NCBI GenBank assembly: GCA_934661195.1
Contig: CAKUJD010000002.1
Location: forward strand, 336,259-400,258
Source: an uncultured Muribaculaceae bacterium
Lineage (GTDB): Bacteria; Bacteroidota; Bacteroidia; Bacteroidales; Muribaculaceae
DNA length: 64,000 bases
Direction: 5' to 3'
Part shown: positions 50,712 through 59,501 of the stretch, piece after piece
Numbering within the stretch: position 1 is the first letter of the stretch
Layout of the letters: each line of letters starts with the position of its first letter
Program-made: the position numbers and the translations under genes
Notes under the pieces: model-generated
The model's database searches: none
Seen by the model: the letters and a program-made list of their open reading frames with translations, nothing else
Told to the model about the DNA's origin: nothing

Positions 50712-51647
50712 ATGGGCAAATTCCTACATATCCGCGCCGTGGCGGCCATGGCACTAAGCCTGCTAATGGCATCGTGCTTCACAGGTGTGGAGGGTTCGAA
50801 AAAAATCACCGAGAAAGATGTGCAAAAGGCATATTCCAAGGTGGCGTCAAGCGGCTTGGCCGACAGCATTCAGGCCTATCGCGACTCGCTGCCAGCATGG
50901 AAGCCTGGGAAAACGTTCACCGTGGCCGACGACCAGGTGAGGCTGATTTTCGCCCCGTCGGACAAATATGATGTGAGCAAACTCGCACTGGGCGGCAAAC
51001 GGCTCACCTACACAGGTTATTCGGCCACCACGCTGCTCGACAACCGCCACATCCTCAACATCAACTTCAGCGACGGCCGTCACACTTTGGTCTACCCGTC
51101 GGGCAAGACGCTTGCCGACTTCACGTCAAAGACAACCATACCATTTTTAATCGACAACGACTTTGTGGCCAGTGTCGACCGCCTGATGCGCAACCGCATC
51201 ATGTATATCCGCACATCCATTTGGTATGACCTGGCCTCCGAAGGCATGGTGGCAGGCCGCAAGTTTATAGCAGTGCGCATCGACAGCGTCAGCCCAGGCA
51301 ACAAGGTGCTTCCGCTTAAGGTGGCCTTCACAGCCATCGACAATGGCAAGTCGGCCTTTGTGTGGATGTCGGGCGGTGACACCCACATCCGCAACCGCAA
51401 CTTCGACTCAATGTTCTCGCTCGACGACATTCACAAGTCATATCCCAACATCGGCCCAGAGGTTTGGGATTGCATAGTCAACGGCCGCGTGGCCCTCGAC
51501 ATGACCAAAGAAGAATGCCAACTGGCCAAGGGTGCGCCCAAGTCGATCAACCGCGTTCCCGATCAGACGGGCGTGCGCGAATATTGGTACTACGACGGCG
51601 GCAGCTACCTATACTTCACCGACGGCGTGCTAAAGGGGTTCAGATGA
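50712..51647 (+). CDS. Hypothetical lipoprotein with BamE/SmpA-like C-terminus
   Basis: A 311-residue lipoprotein (signal peptide with lipobox LMASC, C22). The middle is beta-rich and unrecognised. The last 60 residues (ALDMTKEECQLAKGAPKSIN, then REYWYYDGGSYLYFTDGVL) resemble the BamE/SmpA fold, where a GMTKxEVxxxLGxP helix-turn is followed by a YYxxxxYxxF strand. This likeness is from pattern only. It precedes the PhnP-like gene by 44 nt on the same strand. A role at the outer membrane is plausible but unproven. Confidence 0.75.
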   Translation: MGKFLHIRAVAAMALSLLMASCFTGVEGSKKITEKDVQKAYSKVASSGLADSIQAYRDSLPAWKPGKTFTVADDQVRLIFAPSDKYDVSKLALGGKRLTYTGYSATTLLDNRHILNINFSDGRHTLVYPSGKTLADFTSKTTIPFLIDNDFVASVDRLMRNRIMYIRTSIWYDLASEGMVAGRKFIAVRIDSVSPGNKVLPLKVAFTAIDNGKSAFVWMSGGDTHIRNRNFDSMFSLDDIHKSYPNIGPEVWDCIVNGRVALDMTKEECQLAKGAPKSINRVPDQTGVREYWYYDGGSYLYFTDGVLKGFR

Positions 51648-51691
51648 TTCCCGTAGCAACTGAATAAAAGAATTAAACACGACCACTCAAA

Positions 51692-52459
51692 ATGCTTGAA
51701 ATAGAGTTTTTAGGTACAGGCACATCCACAGGAGTGCCGCAAATCAACTGCCACTGCGAGGTGTGCAGTTCAACCGACCCGCGCGACAACCGGCTGCGCA
51801 CGTCGGCCATTGTGCGTTACAAAGGGAAAAAGCTGCTCATCGACTGCGGACCCGACTTCAGGACGCAAATGCTGCGGGCCAGCGACAGCGACATCGACGC
51901 TCTGCTCGTCACACACATCCACTACGACCACGTGGGCGGCATCGACGACCTGCGCGCCTACTGCAAAGGTGAGCACAAATTCCCCGTGTATGCGCGCCGC
52001 GACGTGCTCGACGACATACGCCGCCGCATGCCATATTGCTTTCAAGAGCATCTGTATCCTGGTGTGCCCACATTCAATCTGCACGAAGTGGGCGAAGAGC
52101 CATTTGTGGCCGAGGGCATCGAGGTGCAACCCATTCCCGTGTGGCACTACAAAATGCGCATTAACGGCTACCGCATAGGTCCGCTGGCATACATCACCGA
52201 CTGCAAGACCATCGAACCCGAGCAGGTGGAGCGCCTGCGCGGAGTACCCCTGCTGGTGATCAATGCCTTGCGCATCGAGCCACACATGTCACACATGTCG
52301 CTGAGCGAGGCCCTGGCCGTAATCAGCCGCATAAAGCCCGGCCGCGCCCTGCTCACCCACATGAGCCACGGCATTGGCCTGCACGCCCAAGTGAGCCGCA
52401 TCCTGCCCGCCGGTGTCCAGCTGGCCCACGACCGCCTCACCGTACAAGTTCCCGACTAA
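51692..52459 (+). CDS. PhnP-like metallo-beta-lactamase-fold hydrolase
   Basis: A 255-residue cytosolic phosphodiesterase-like enzyme. The active site reads THIHYDHVGG (H75, H77, D79, H80), with later ligands in WHYKM, YITDC and LTHMSHG. Residues C20, C22 and C25 (NCHCEVC) match the extra structural zinc site of PhnP. There is no phn operon around, so a carbon-phosphorus lyase role is not supported; a cyclic-nucleotide or phosphoribosyl substrate is possible. ATG 51692 is used. Confidence 0.85.
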   Translation: MLEIEFLGTGTSTGVPQINCHCEVCSSTDPRDNRLRTSAIVRYKGKKLLIDCGPDFRTQMLRASDSDIDALLVTHIHYDHVGGIDDLRAYCKGEHKFPVYARRDVLDDIRRRMPYCFQEHLYPGVPTFNLHEVGEEPFVAEGIEVQPIPVWHYKMRINGYRIGPLAYITDCKTIEPEQVERLRGVPLLVINALRIEPHMSHMSLSEALAVISRIKPGRALLTHMSHGIGLHAQVSRILPAGVQLAHDRLTVQVPD

Positions 52460-52586
52460 CAATCGCAGCAGAGCGAAAAGCCTTGAATTGGCACAAAGGG
52501 CACACATAAACGTTTTTTTGCGGCCTTTTGCGGAGATGTGTCTAAAAATGTGCTCGATTAATTCCTGCGGTGTGAGAATTTAGCGT

Positions 52587-52594
52587 TATATTTG
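52587..52594 (+). promoter_or_regulatory. dxr promoter -7 box
   Basis: TATATTTG lies 15 nt before the GTG start, giving a leader of under 10 nt. Confidence 0.5.
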
Positions 52595-52609
52595 TAAGTT
52601 GAATATAAC

Positions 52610-53785
52610 GTGAATTCTAAAGAAGTGAATCGAAAGAAAAATATTGCCATCCTTGGCAGCACCGGCTCGATAGGCCGCCAGACGCTTGATGTGGTAAGTG
52701 AGTATCCCGACTTGTTCAGGGCTTGGCTGCTGGTGGCCAATACCAGCGCCGACTTGCTGATTGAACAGGCTTTGGCCTATCGGCCAGAATATGTGATAAT
52801 ATCCAGCGAGGCGTGCTATGGCAAGGTGCGCGACGCTTTGGCACACCTGCCCACCAAGGTGCTCACTGGGCACGGCTCTATTGCCGAGGTAGTCACACAC
52901 CCCGATGTCGACGTTGTGGTCACTGCCATGGTGGGCTATAGCGGTCTTGAACCGACAATAAGCGCGGTGAAGGCTGGCAAGGCCATTGCACTGGCCAACA
53001 AAGAAACGCTGGTGGTGGCCGGCGAGCTGATTACGCGTATGCTGAAGACGTCGAAGTCGGTGATATATCCTGTCGACTCCGAGCATGGAGCCTTCTACCA
53101 GTGTCTGGTGGGTGAGCGCAGCAGCGATGTGTCGAAGCTGATTCTCACCGCTTCGGGTGGCCCTTTTCGCACTTGGAGCAAAGACCGCATAGCCACAGCA
53201 CGCGCCTGCGATGCCCTTAAGCACCCCAACTGGAACATGGGGGCGAAGATTACCATCGACTCGGCATCGATGATGAACAAGGGTTTTGAGATGATCGAGG
53301 CAAAATGGCTGTTTGGCGTGCCGCACAACCGCATCGAAATTGTGGTGCACCCGCAGTCGATAGTCCACTCCATGGTGGAGTATTGCGACGGGTCGGTGAA
53401 GGCCCAACTCGGCTTGCCCGACATGCATCTGCCCATACGCTACGCCTTGGGCCTGCCCGGGCGCCTGAAGTCGGATAGCCGCAAACTCACGGTGGCCGAC
53501 TACGCCAGCCTCACTTTTGAGAAGCCCGACTACGACAAGTTCCCCTTGCTGGGCAAGGCCTTTGAGGCTGCCGAGCGCGGCGGCAATGCGGCCTGTGCCA
53601 TGAATGCAGCCAACGAAGTGGCAGTGGCGGCCTTTCTCAAAGACCAAATTAAATTCTACGACATCTATAATATAGTCGACAAGTCGATGGCGGCTGCGAC
53701 GTTTGTGGCCCAGCCGTCGTATGACGACTATGTGGCCACCAATGCCGAGGTGCGCCGCTATGCTCAGTCATTAATCAATTTATAA
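52610..53785 (+). CDS. dxr: 1-deoxy-D-xylulose 5-phosphate reductoisomerase
   Basis: The second enzyme of the non-mevalonate isoprenoid pathway. The 391 residues show the NADPH-binding loop GSTGSIGRQTL (about 16-26), the metal and substrate blocks NKETLVVAGEL, PVDSEHGAFYQCL, TASGGPFR and HPNWNMGAKITIDSASMMNKG, and the C-terminal AANEVAVAAFL. The start is GTG 52610 (or GTG 52625); no suitable ATG exists. rseP follows 17 nt later, a linkage that is common in bacteria. Confidence 0.95.
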   Translation: MNSKEVNRKKNIAILGSTGSIGRQTLDVVSEYPDLFRAWLLVANTSADLLIEQALAYRPEYVIISSEACYGKVRDALAHLPTKVLTGHGSIAEVVTHPDVDVVVTAMVGYSGLEPTISAVKAGKAIALANKETLVVAGELITRMLKTSKSVIYPVDSEHGAFYQCLVGERSSDVSKLILTASGGPFRTWSKDRIATARACDALKHPNWNMGAKITIDSASMMNKGFEMIEAKWLFGVPHNRIEIVVHPQSIVHSMVEYCDGSVKAQLGLPDMHLPIRYALGLPGRLKSDSRKLTVADYASLTFEKPDYDKFPLLGKAFEAAERGGNAACAMNAANEVAVAAFLKDQIKFYDIYNIVDKSMAAATFVAQPSYDDYVATNAEVRRYAQSLINL

Positions 53786-53802
53786 TTTATAAAGACATAT
53801 CA

Positions 53803-55173
53803 ATGAGTCCATTTTTGTTTAAGACGTTTGAACTGATTATCTCGCTTGGCCTGCTTGTGTTTGTGCACGAGTTTGGCCACTACATATTTTCAAGAATATT
53901 CGGTGTCAAGGTCGAGAAATTTTATTTGTTTTTCAACCCCTGGTTTTCGCTGTTCAAGTATAAGCCCAAGCCAAAACCCGGCCACGAAGGCAGCAAGCGT
54001 GCCACATGGCGCGACACCGAGTATGGCATAGGCTGGCTGCCGCTGGGCGGATACTGCAAGATTGCCGGCATGATCGATGAGTCGATGGACACCGAGCAGA
54101 TGAAACAGCCTGCGCAACCGTGGGAGTTCCGCTCCAAGCCAGCGTGGCAGCGCCTGCTGATAATGGTGGGCGGAGTGCTGTTTAACTTCATTCTGGCCAT
54201 TGTCATCTACTCTGGCCTGGTCTACACCTATGGCGAGCAGTTCATTCCATTCCGCAACGCCACCGAGGGCATGGCATACTGCGACAGTGCCCACAAAATA
54301 GGCTTTAGGGATGGCGACATACCACTCAGCGCCGATGGCAGGGATCTGTATTACTACAATGCAGAAGACGTGCAGGCCATGCTCACCGCCAAGACAGTGA
54401 AGGTGCTGCGCAACCACCGTGACACAATAACTATTAATGTGCCCTCCAACTTCATATTCAATGCAAACACCGATGCCGAAGATGGGCAGATGTTTATGAC
54501 CTACCGCCTTCCAGTGGTGGTGTCGCAGCTGCAAGCTCGCATGGGAGCTGAAAAGGCCGGTGTGAAGGAGGGCGACCGCATTGTGGGTGTCAACGGCGAG
54601 CCAACCTCCAGCTACGATCTATTCACCAAAGCGCTGCAGGCCAACAAGGACAAAACGGTAGACCTGCAGATAGTGCGCGGCGGCAAACCGCTAACGCTGA
54701 AGACCAAGGTCGACGGTGATGCCAAGATTGGCATCATGCTCACCGAGCCGGCAAAGGTGTATAAGACCATCACGAAGCAGTATAACGTGTTGCAATCGAT
54801 TCCACGCGGTGTGGAGATGGGCTGGTCAAAACTGGTGAACTATGTGAAGCAACTGAAACTGGTGTTCACTCCGCAGGGGGCCAAGAGCCTTGGCGGATTC
54901 GGCGCCATTGGCAGCATATTTCCCAGCGAATGGAGTTGGATTGACTTTTGGGAAATCACGGCATTCCTCTCGGTAATGCTTGCCGTGATGAACATTCTGC
55001 CAATTCCGGCACTCGATGGCGGCTATGTGCTGTTCCTCATTATTGAGATGATAACGCGCCGCAAGCCCAGCGAGAAGTTTATGGAGCGCGCCGTCACGGC
55101 AGGCATAGCCTTCCTGTTTTTGCTGCTGCTGTTTGCCAACGGCAACGACGTGTACCGCTATTTCTTTAAGTAA
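53803..55173 (+). CDS. rseP: Site-2 protease RseP
   Basis: An intramembrane zinc protease that cuts anti-sigma factors or remnant signal peptides. The 456 residues begin with a membrane helix containing HEFGH (22-26). The later motif NILPIPALDGG supplies the third ligand. Between them lie one or two PDZ domains (GVKEGDRIVGVNGEP) and further helices. The segment of about 60 residues after HEFGH is rich in K/P, as in other Bacteroidetes RseP. It is the second gene of a dxr - rseP - methyltransferase run. Confidence 0.93.
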   Translation: MSPFLFKTFELIISLGLLVFVHEFGHYIFSRIFGVKVEKFYLFFNPWFSLFKYKPKPKPGHEGSKRATWRDTEYGIGWLPLGGYCKIAGMIDESMDTEQMKQPAQPWEFRSKPAWQRLLIMVGGVLFNFILAIVIYSGLVYTYGEQFIPFRNATEGMAYCDSAHKIGFRDGDIPLSADGRDLYYYNAEDVQAMLTAKTVKVLRNHRDTITINVPSNFIFNANTDAEDGQMFMTYRLPVVVSQLQARMGAEKAGVKEGDRIVGVNGEPTSSYDLFTKALQANKDKTVDLQIVRGGKPLTLKTKVDGDAKIGIMLTEPAKVYKTITKQYNVLQSIPRGVEMGWSKLVNYVKQLKLVFTPQGAKSLGGFGAIGSIFPSEWSWIDFWEITAFLSVMLAVMNILPIPALDGGYVLFLIIEMITRRKPSEKFMERAVTAGIAFLFLLLLFANGNDVYRYFFK

Positions 55174-55206
55174 CCACAAGTAAACTCACTTTTTAAGCAT
55201 AACTGA

Positions 55207-56385
55207 ATGGTATATAAAAGAGTAATTCTGCGCAGAGGCAAGGAGGAGTCGCTGCAGCGTTTCCACCCATGGGTGTTTTCGGGCGCCATTGCCCGAATGG
55301 ACAATGTGGATGAGGGCGACCTGGTGAGTGTGTACTCACACGACGGCACTCTCATAGGCAACGGCCACTATCAGGTGGGCAGCATTGCAGTGCGCATGCT
55401 CTGCTTTGACGACAGCGAGATCAACGAGGCTTTTTTCGTCGACCGCCTAACACAAGCCTACAAACTGCGCCAGGCGCTGAACCTGATGCGAGCAGACAAC
55501 AATTCGTTTCGCTTGGTGCACGGAGAGGGCGACTTCCTGCCAGGCCTTGTGGTGGATGTGTACGGCACAACGGCTGTGATGCAGGCGCACTCGCCTGGCA
55601 TGCACTTTGCGCGCAACATCATTGCCAACGCACTCACCAAGCTGCCAGGCGGCATCGTTAAGAATGTATATTACAAAAGCGAAACCACGCTGCCGTTCAA
55701 GGCTCAGCTCGACCCGCAAAACGACTATATAATAGGCAAGTTTGACACTGATGTGGCCGTGGAAAACGGACTTAAGTTTCACGTTGACTGGCTAAAGGGG
55801 CAAAAGACTGGATTTTTTGTAGACCAGCGCGAAAACCGCAGCCTGCTCGAGAAGTATGCCAAGGGGCGCAAGGTGCTCAACATGTTTTGCTACACTGGAG
55901 GCTTCTCGTTCTATGCCATGCGGGGCGGGGCGGAACTGGTTCACTCGGTCGACAGCTCGGCCAAGGCAATAAAGTTGACCGACGACAACGTGGAGCTCAA
56001 CTTTCCGGGCGACAGCCGTCACCAGTCGTTTGCCCAAGACGCGTTTAAGTATCTCGACGAGATGACCACCGACTACGACCTGATAATTCTCGACCCCCCG
56101 GCATTCGCAAAGCACAAGAGCGCGCTGAAAAACGCCCTCATTGGCTACCGCAAGCTCAATGCCAAGGCATTTGAAAAGATCAAGCCAGGCGGCATATTGT
56201 TCACATTCTCATGCTCACAGGCCGTCAACAAGGAGCAATTCCGCCTTGCCGTGTTTTCGGCAGCGGCCATGTCGCGCCGCAAGGTGCGCATCCTGCACCA
56301 GCTCACACAGCCTGCCGATCACCCTATCAACATCTACCATCCAGAGGGCGAGTACCTCAAGGGATTGGTGCTGTATGTGGAATGA
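55207..56385 (+). CDS. Class I SAM-dependent rRNA methyltransferase (RlmI-like, PUA domain)
   Basis: A 392-residue predicted 23S rRNA cytosine methyltransferase. It has an N-terminal PUA domain (RRGKEESLQRFHPWVFSGAI), a central domain (LVHGEGDFLPGLVVDVY), and a Rossmann methylase domain with motif I NMFCYTGGFSFYA, motif IV DPPAFAK, and the CSQAV motif near residue 335. This is the layout of the COG1092/RlmI family. The exact target base is not certain. It follows rseP by 33 nt and may be in the same operon. Confidence 0.9.
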   Translation: MVYKRVILRRGKEESLQRFHPWVFSGAIARMDNVDEGDLVSVYSHDGTLIGNGHYQVGSIAVRMLCFDDSEINEAFFVDRLTQAYKLRQALNLMRADNNSFRLVHGEGDFLPGLVVDVYGTTAVMQAHSPGMHFARNIIANALTKLPGGIVKNVYYKSETTLPFKAQLDPQNDYIIGKFDTDVAVENGLKFHVDWLKGQKTGFFVDQRENRSLLEKYAKGRKVLNMFCYTGGFSFYAMRGGAELVHSVDSSAKAIKLTDDNVELNFPGDSRHQSFAQDAFKYLDEMTTDYDLIILDPPAFAKHKSALKNALIGYRKLNAKAFEKIKPGGILFTFSCSQAVNKEQFRLAVFSAAAMSRRKVRILHQLTQPADHPINIYHPEGEYLKGLVLYVE

Positions 56386-56427
56386 CGATGCTACATTATT
56401 AGAAACAACATAAAAACACATTATTAT

Positions 56428-58449
56428 ATGAAGAAAATGTTAGTAGCCACTGCATTGTTTGCCATTGCCACAGGCGCAGGCAATGCCCAAGACAGTAATT
56501 TCAACTACAATGCCGACCGCTTTGCCGACATTGAGGTGCTGCGCTATCAAGTGCCGGGATTCAACGACCTGACACTTAAACAGAAGACACTCGTTTACTA
56601 TCTGCAAGAAGCAGCCCTGCAAGGCCGCGACATATTGTTTGACCAAAACTGCAAATACAATCTGGCCATACGCCAAACGCTCGAGCAAATCTATACAAAC
56701 TACAAGGGCGACAAAGAGACAGCCGACTACAAGGGCCTGCTGCTATACCTGAAGCAAGTGTGGTTTGCCAACGGTATTCACCACCATTACTCGATGGACA
56801 AGTTCAAGCCACAATTCTCGCAGTCGTTCTTCGATGCTCAAGTGCGCGCCCTGCCAGCAGGCAAGCTTCCTCTTGCCAAGGGCCAAACTGTGAACAGCTT
56901 CTTGACTATGATCGACAAAGTGATTTTCGACCCGACATTCATGGCCAAGCGCGTCAACCAAGCCGACGGCCAAGACTTGATTCTGACTTCGGCCAACAAC
57001 CTCTACGAGGGTGTGACTCAAAAGGAAGTGGAGGACTACTACAACAAGGTGAAGGACCTCAACGACAAAACGCCAATAAGCTATGGCCTTAACACAAAGG
57101 TGGTGAAGAAAAACGGCAAGGTGGTGGAAGAGCCCTACAAAGTGGGCGGACTCTACTCCAAGGCCATCACCAAAATTGTGTATTGGCTGAAGAAAGCCAG
57201 CAACGTGGCCGAAAACGAAGCCCAAAAGGCATACATCGACAAGCTGATTGAATTCTACACTACCGGTTCGCTAAAAACGTTTGACGACTACTCGATAATG
57301 TGGGCAGAAGAGACGAAATCAACCGTTGACTTCATCAATGGCTTCATCGAGAGCTATGGTGACCCTCTGGGCATGACAGGCTCGTGGGAAGGCATGGTTA
57401 ACTTCAAAAACAAGGACGCTTCGCACCGCACACAGCTCATCAGCGAAAACGCACAGTGGTTTGAAGACCACTCGCCAGTTGACCAGCGATTTAAGAAGGC
57501 CAACGTGAAGGGCGTGAGCGCCAAGGTGATTACGGCCGCCATACTTGCCGGTGACAGCTATCCTGCAACGCCCATTGGCATCAACCTGCCTAACAGCAAC
57601 TGGATTCGCGCCGCACACGGCTCGAAGTCGGTTACGCTTGAAAACATCACCGATGCCTACGACGAGGTGGCCAACGGCACTGGTTTTAACGAAGAGTTTG
57701 CCTACAGCGACACCGAGGTGCAGCTCATGAAGAAGTACCTCACCATTGCCGACAAGCTGCACACCGACCTGCACGAGTGCCTGGGCCACGCCTCTGGCCA
57801 GCTGCTGCCAGGCGTTGACCCCGATGCGCTCAAGGCCTACGGATCGACCCTTGAGGAAGGCCGTGCCGACCTGTTTGCCCTCTACTACCTGGCCGACCCG
57901 AAGCTGGTGGAGCTGGGCATATTCAAGAGTCCTGAAACCTACAAGGCAGAGTACTACAAATACATTATGAACGGACTCATGACGCAGCTCACACGCATTG
58001 TGCCGGGCAAAGACATAGAGGAGTCGCACATGCGTAACCGCAAGTTCATTTCGGAATGGTGCTACCAAAAGGGCAAGGCCGACAACGTGATTGAATATGT
58101 GAAGCGCGACGGCAAGACGTATATCAAAATCAACGACTACGAAAAGCTGCGCAACCTGTTTGGCCAACTTCTGGCCGAAGTGCAGCGCATTAAGTCGACT
58201 GGCGACTATGAGGCCGGCCGCGAACTGGTGGAGAACTATGGCGTGAAGGTGGACCCCACAATCCACGCCGAGGTGCTTCAGCGCTATGCCAAGCTCAACA
58301 TTGCCCCCTACAAGGGCTTTGTGAACCCCGTCTACACTGCCGTTAAGGACAAGAACGGCAACATCACCGATGTGAAGGTTGCTTATGGCGAGGGATATAT
58401 CGACCAGATGCTGCGCTACTCGCGCGACTACTCTCCGCTCACTAAATAA
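56428..58449 (+). CDS. Secreted dipeptidyl peptidase III-like metallopeptidase (M49)
   Basis: A zinc exopeptidase that removes dipeptides from N-termini. The 673 residues begin with a signal peptide (cut after about GNAQ, residue 21), so it is exported, unlike eukaryotic DPP III. The bacterial M49 zinc motif is present as HECLGH (from residue 449), with the second motif EEGRAD (from residue 476). It is related to the Bacteroides enzymes of this family. ATG 56428 follows the methyltransferase by 42 nt; a terminator follows. Confidence 0.93.
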   Translation: MKKMLVATALFAIATGAGNAQDSNFNYNADRFADIEVLRYQVPGFNDLTLKQKTLVYYLQEAALQGRDILFDQNCKYNLAIRQTLEQIYTNYKGDKETADYKGLLLYLKQVWFANGIHHHYSMDKFKPQFSQSFFDAQVRALPAGKLPLAKGQTVNSFLTMIDKVIFDPTFMAKRVNQADGQDLILTSANNLYEGVTQKEVEDYYNKVKDLNDKTPISYGLNTKVVKKNGKVVEEPYKVGGLYSKAITKIVYWLKKASNVAENEAQKAYIDKLIEFYTTGSLKTFDDYSIMWAEETKSTVDFINGFIESYGDPLGMTGSWEGMVNFKNKDASHRTQLISENAQWFEDHSPVDQRFKKANVKGVSAKVITAAILAGDSYPATPIGINLPNSNWIRAAHGSKSVTLENITDAYDEVANGTGFNEEFAYSDTEVQLMKKYLTIADKLHTDLHECLGHASGQLLPGVDPDALKAYGSTLEEGRADLFALYYLADPKLVELGIFKSPETYKAEYYKYIMNGLMTQLTRIVPGKDIEESHMRNRKFISEWCYQKGKADNVIEYVKRDGKTYIKINDYEKLRNLFGQLLAEVQRIKSTGDYEAGRELVENYGVKVDPTIHAEVLQRYAKLNIAPYKGFVNPVYTAVKDKNGNITDVKVAYGEGYIDQMLRYSRDYSPLTK

Positions 58450-58473
58450 CAACTAACACAGAACACATAAAAG

Positions 58474-58515
58474 TCGGACCTTGCGCAGCGCACAACACGT
58501 AGGGTCCGATTTTAT
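58474..58515 (+). terminator. Intrinsic terminator after DPP III
   Basis: TCGGACC pairs with GGTCCGA around a 20-nt loop that can fold further (GCGCAGCGC), followed by TTTTATT. Confidence 0.75.
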
Positions 58516-58575
58516 TAAGAGCACTGAAAAGTGGCAATCCAGCAAGTTGTAGGGTGCACCCCACAGCGACGAATG

Positions 58576-58730
58576 CTGTAGGGACGTGGCATGCCACGTC
58601 CACTGTAAACCACTGCAAATAAATTGATTATATATAAATAGTTATAGTCAAAGGAGACGCATTTTATGTAATTTTGCATTCGTGCTGGGGGAGCTACGCC
58701 TGTCGGACGCGGCATGCCGCGTCCCTACAG
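58576..58730. repeat. MITE-like element with 28-bp palindromic inverted ends
   Basis: The left end (58576-58601) and right end (58705-58730) are inverted copies differing at two bases. Each contains a perfect 20-bp palindrome, GGACGTGGCATGCCACGTCC or GGACGCGGCATGCCGCGTCC, flanked outward by GGTAG-type sequence (CTGTAGG / CCTACAG). The middle is AT-rich non-coding DNA with a TAATTTTG box. No target duplication is evident. Similar GACGCGGCATGCC repeats are scattered in many bacterial genomes. Confidence 0.7.
58669..58676 (+). promoter_or_regulatory. Promoter -7 box inside the repeat element
   Basis: TAATTTTG could drive the AlkD-like gene with a long leader of about 185 nt passing through the right-end palindrome. 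No -33 is clear. Confidence 0.35.
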
Positions 58731-58866
58731 CAAACAGCTGTATGTCAGATTTTTAGAGGTTATTTCTTTAAACTTTAAACCTTATTGTTTGGTGCATTCA
58801 GCCCCATCTACTCGCCAAAATCACCACTTTTTCAGTGCTCTCATTTTATTTATACCCTACAGAAAT

Positions 58867-59406
58867 ATGGAACTTGAAGAACAATTAAAATCGATAAGGA
58901 AAGAATTTTACGCCTACCGCAACGGCATAGTGGCCGACGCTCTGCGCAAGGGCGGCGACCCGCACCAACTGATAATGGGTTGCCAACTCACCGACATAGT
59001 AGGCATAGCCTCGGCATATGGCAAAGACCGCGCTCTATCCAACGCCCTCTGGGCCGACACCAAACACCGGGAATGCCGCCTTGCGGCTACTATGATTTGC
59101 CCTGCCGACGGCTTCACCATGGCCGATGCCGAGCAGTGGAGCCGGTCGGTGATGAGCATTGAAGAGGCCGATGTGCTTTGCCACAGGCTGCTTCGCCACT
59201 TGCCGTATGCCTTGCAACTGTTTCATGCCTTGGAGGCTTCCAGCGAGCCAATGGTGCGCTATGTAGCTTTCCGCCTGCTGCTCAATCTTGTGGTGCTTGG
59301 CAAAGTGCAGGCCGACGCCCAGCTCAAGGCACTGATCGAGGCCGAGCGGCCCATTGCCAGCGCACAGCTGCGCCCAGTGATCGACAGTTTGCTGGAAGAC
59401 TTATAA
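58867..59406 (+). CDS. DNA alkylation repair (AlkD)-like HEAT protein
   Basis: A 179-residue helical protein that looks like the AlkD/AlkC glycosylase family. Features are a helical start (IRKEFYAYRNGIVADALRKGG), the block LWADTKHRECRLAATMICP typical of AlkD HEAT repeats, and the later WSRSVMSIEEADVLCHRLL. It is shorter than AlkD (about 230 residues), and I cannot confirm the catalytic residues, so it may only share the fold. The frame opens upstream inside the repeat; ATG 58867 is the natural start. Confidence 0.75.
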   Translation: MELEEQLKSIRKEFYAYRNGIVADALRKGGDPHQLIMGCQLTDIVGIASAYGKDRALSNALWADTKHRECRLAATMICPADGFTMADAEQWSRSVMSIEEADVLCHRLLRHLPYALQLFHALEASSEPMVRYVAFRLLLNLVVLGKVQADAQLKALIEAERPIASAQLRPVIDSLLEDL

Positions 59407-59436
59407 CCGCCACGCTAAGAGCGCGCATATAAAGCA

Positions 59437-59480
59437 AATGCGGGCAGAAGCTGTTTTAATGCTTCTGCCCGCATTTTTTG
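59437..59480. terminator. Strong bidirectional terminator
   Basis: A perfect 15-bp stem (59437-59451 with 59461-59475), with T-rich sequence on the plus strand and moderate T on the minus. It lies between the AlkD-like gene and the convergent amidotransferase gene. Confidence 0.88.
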
Positions 59481-59501
59481 CTTATGCTATGCGTGCGCGC
59501 G

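Larger units (their letters stand above)
58516..58866. other. Intergenic region with repeat element before the AlkD-like gene
   Basis: About 350 bp with no gene. It contains a GGGTGCACCC palindrome (about 58553-58562), the 155-bp inverted-repeat element, and AT-rich DNA leading to the next start codon. Frames opening inside the repeat are not trusted. Confidence 0.7.

Noticed and set aside
52480..52510. A second sigma-54-like match, TTGGCAC followed by GGCAC
   Set aside because: The -12 part lacks GC at the required 10-nt spacing from GG, and dxr has its own TATATTTG box.
58714..58866. An N-terminal extension of the AlkD-like protein starting inside the repeat
   Set aside because: The first residues come from translating the repeat palindrome, and the family-like part starts after ATG 58867.
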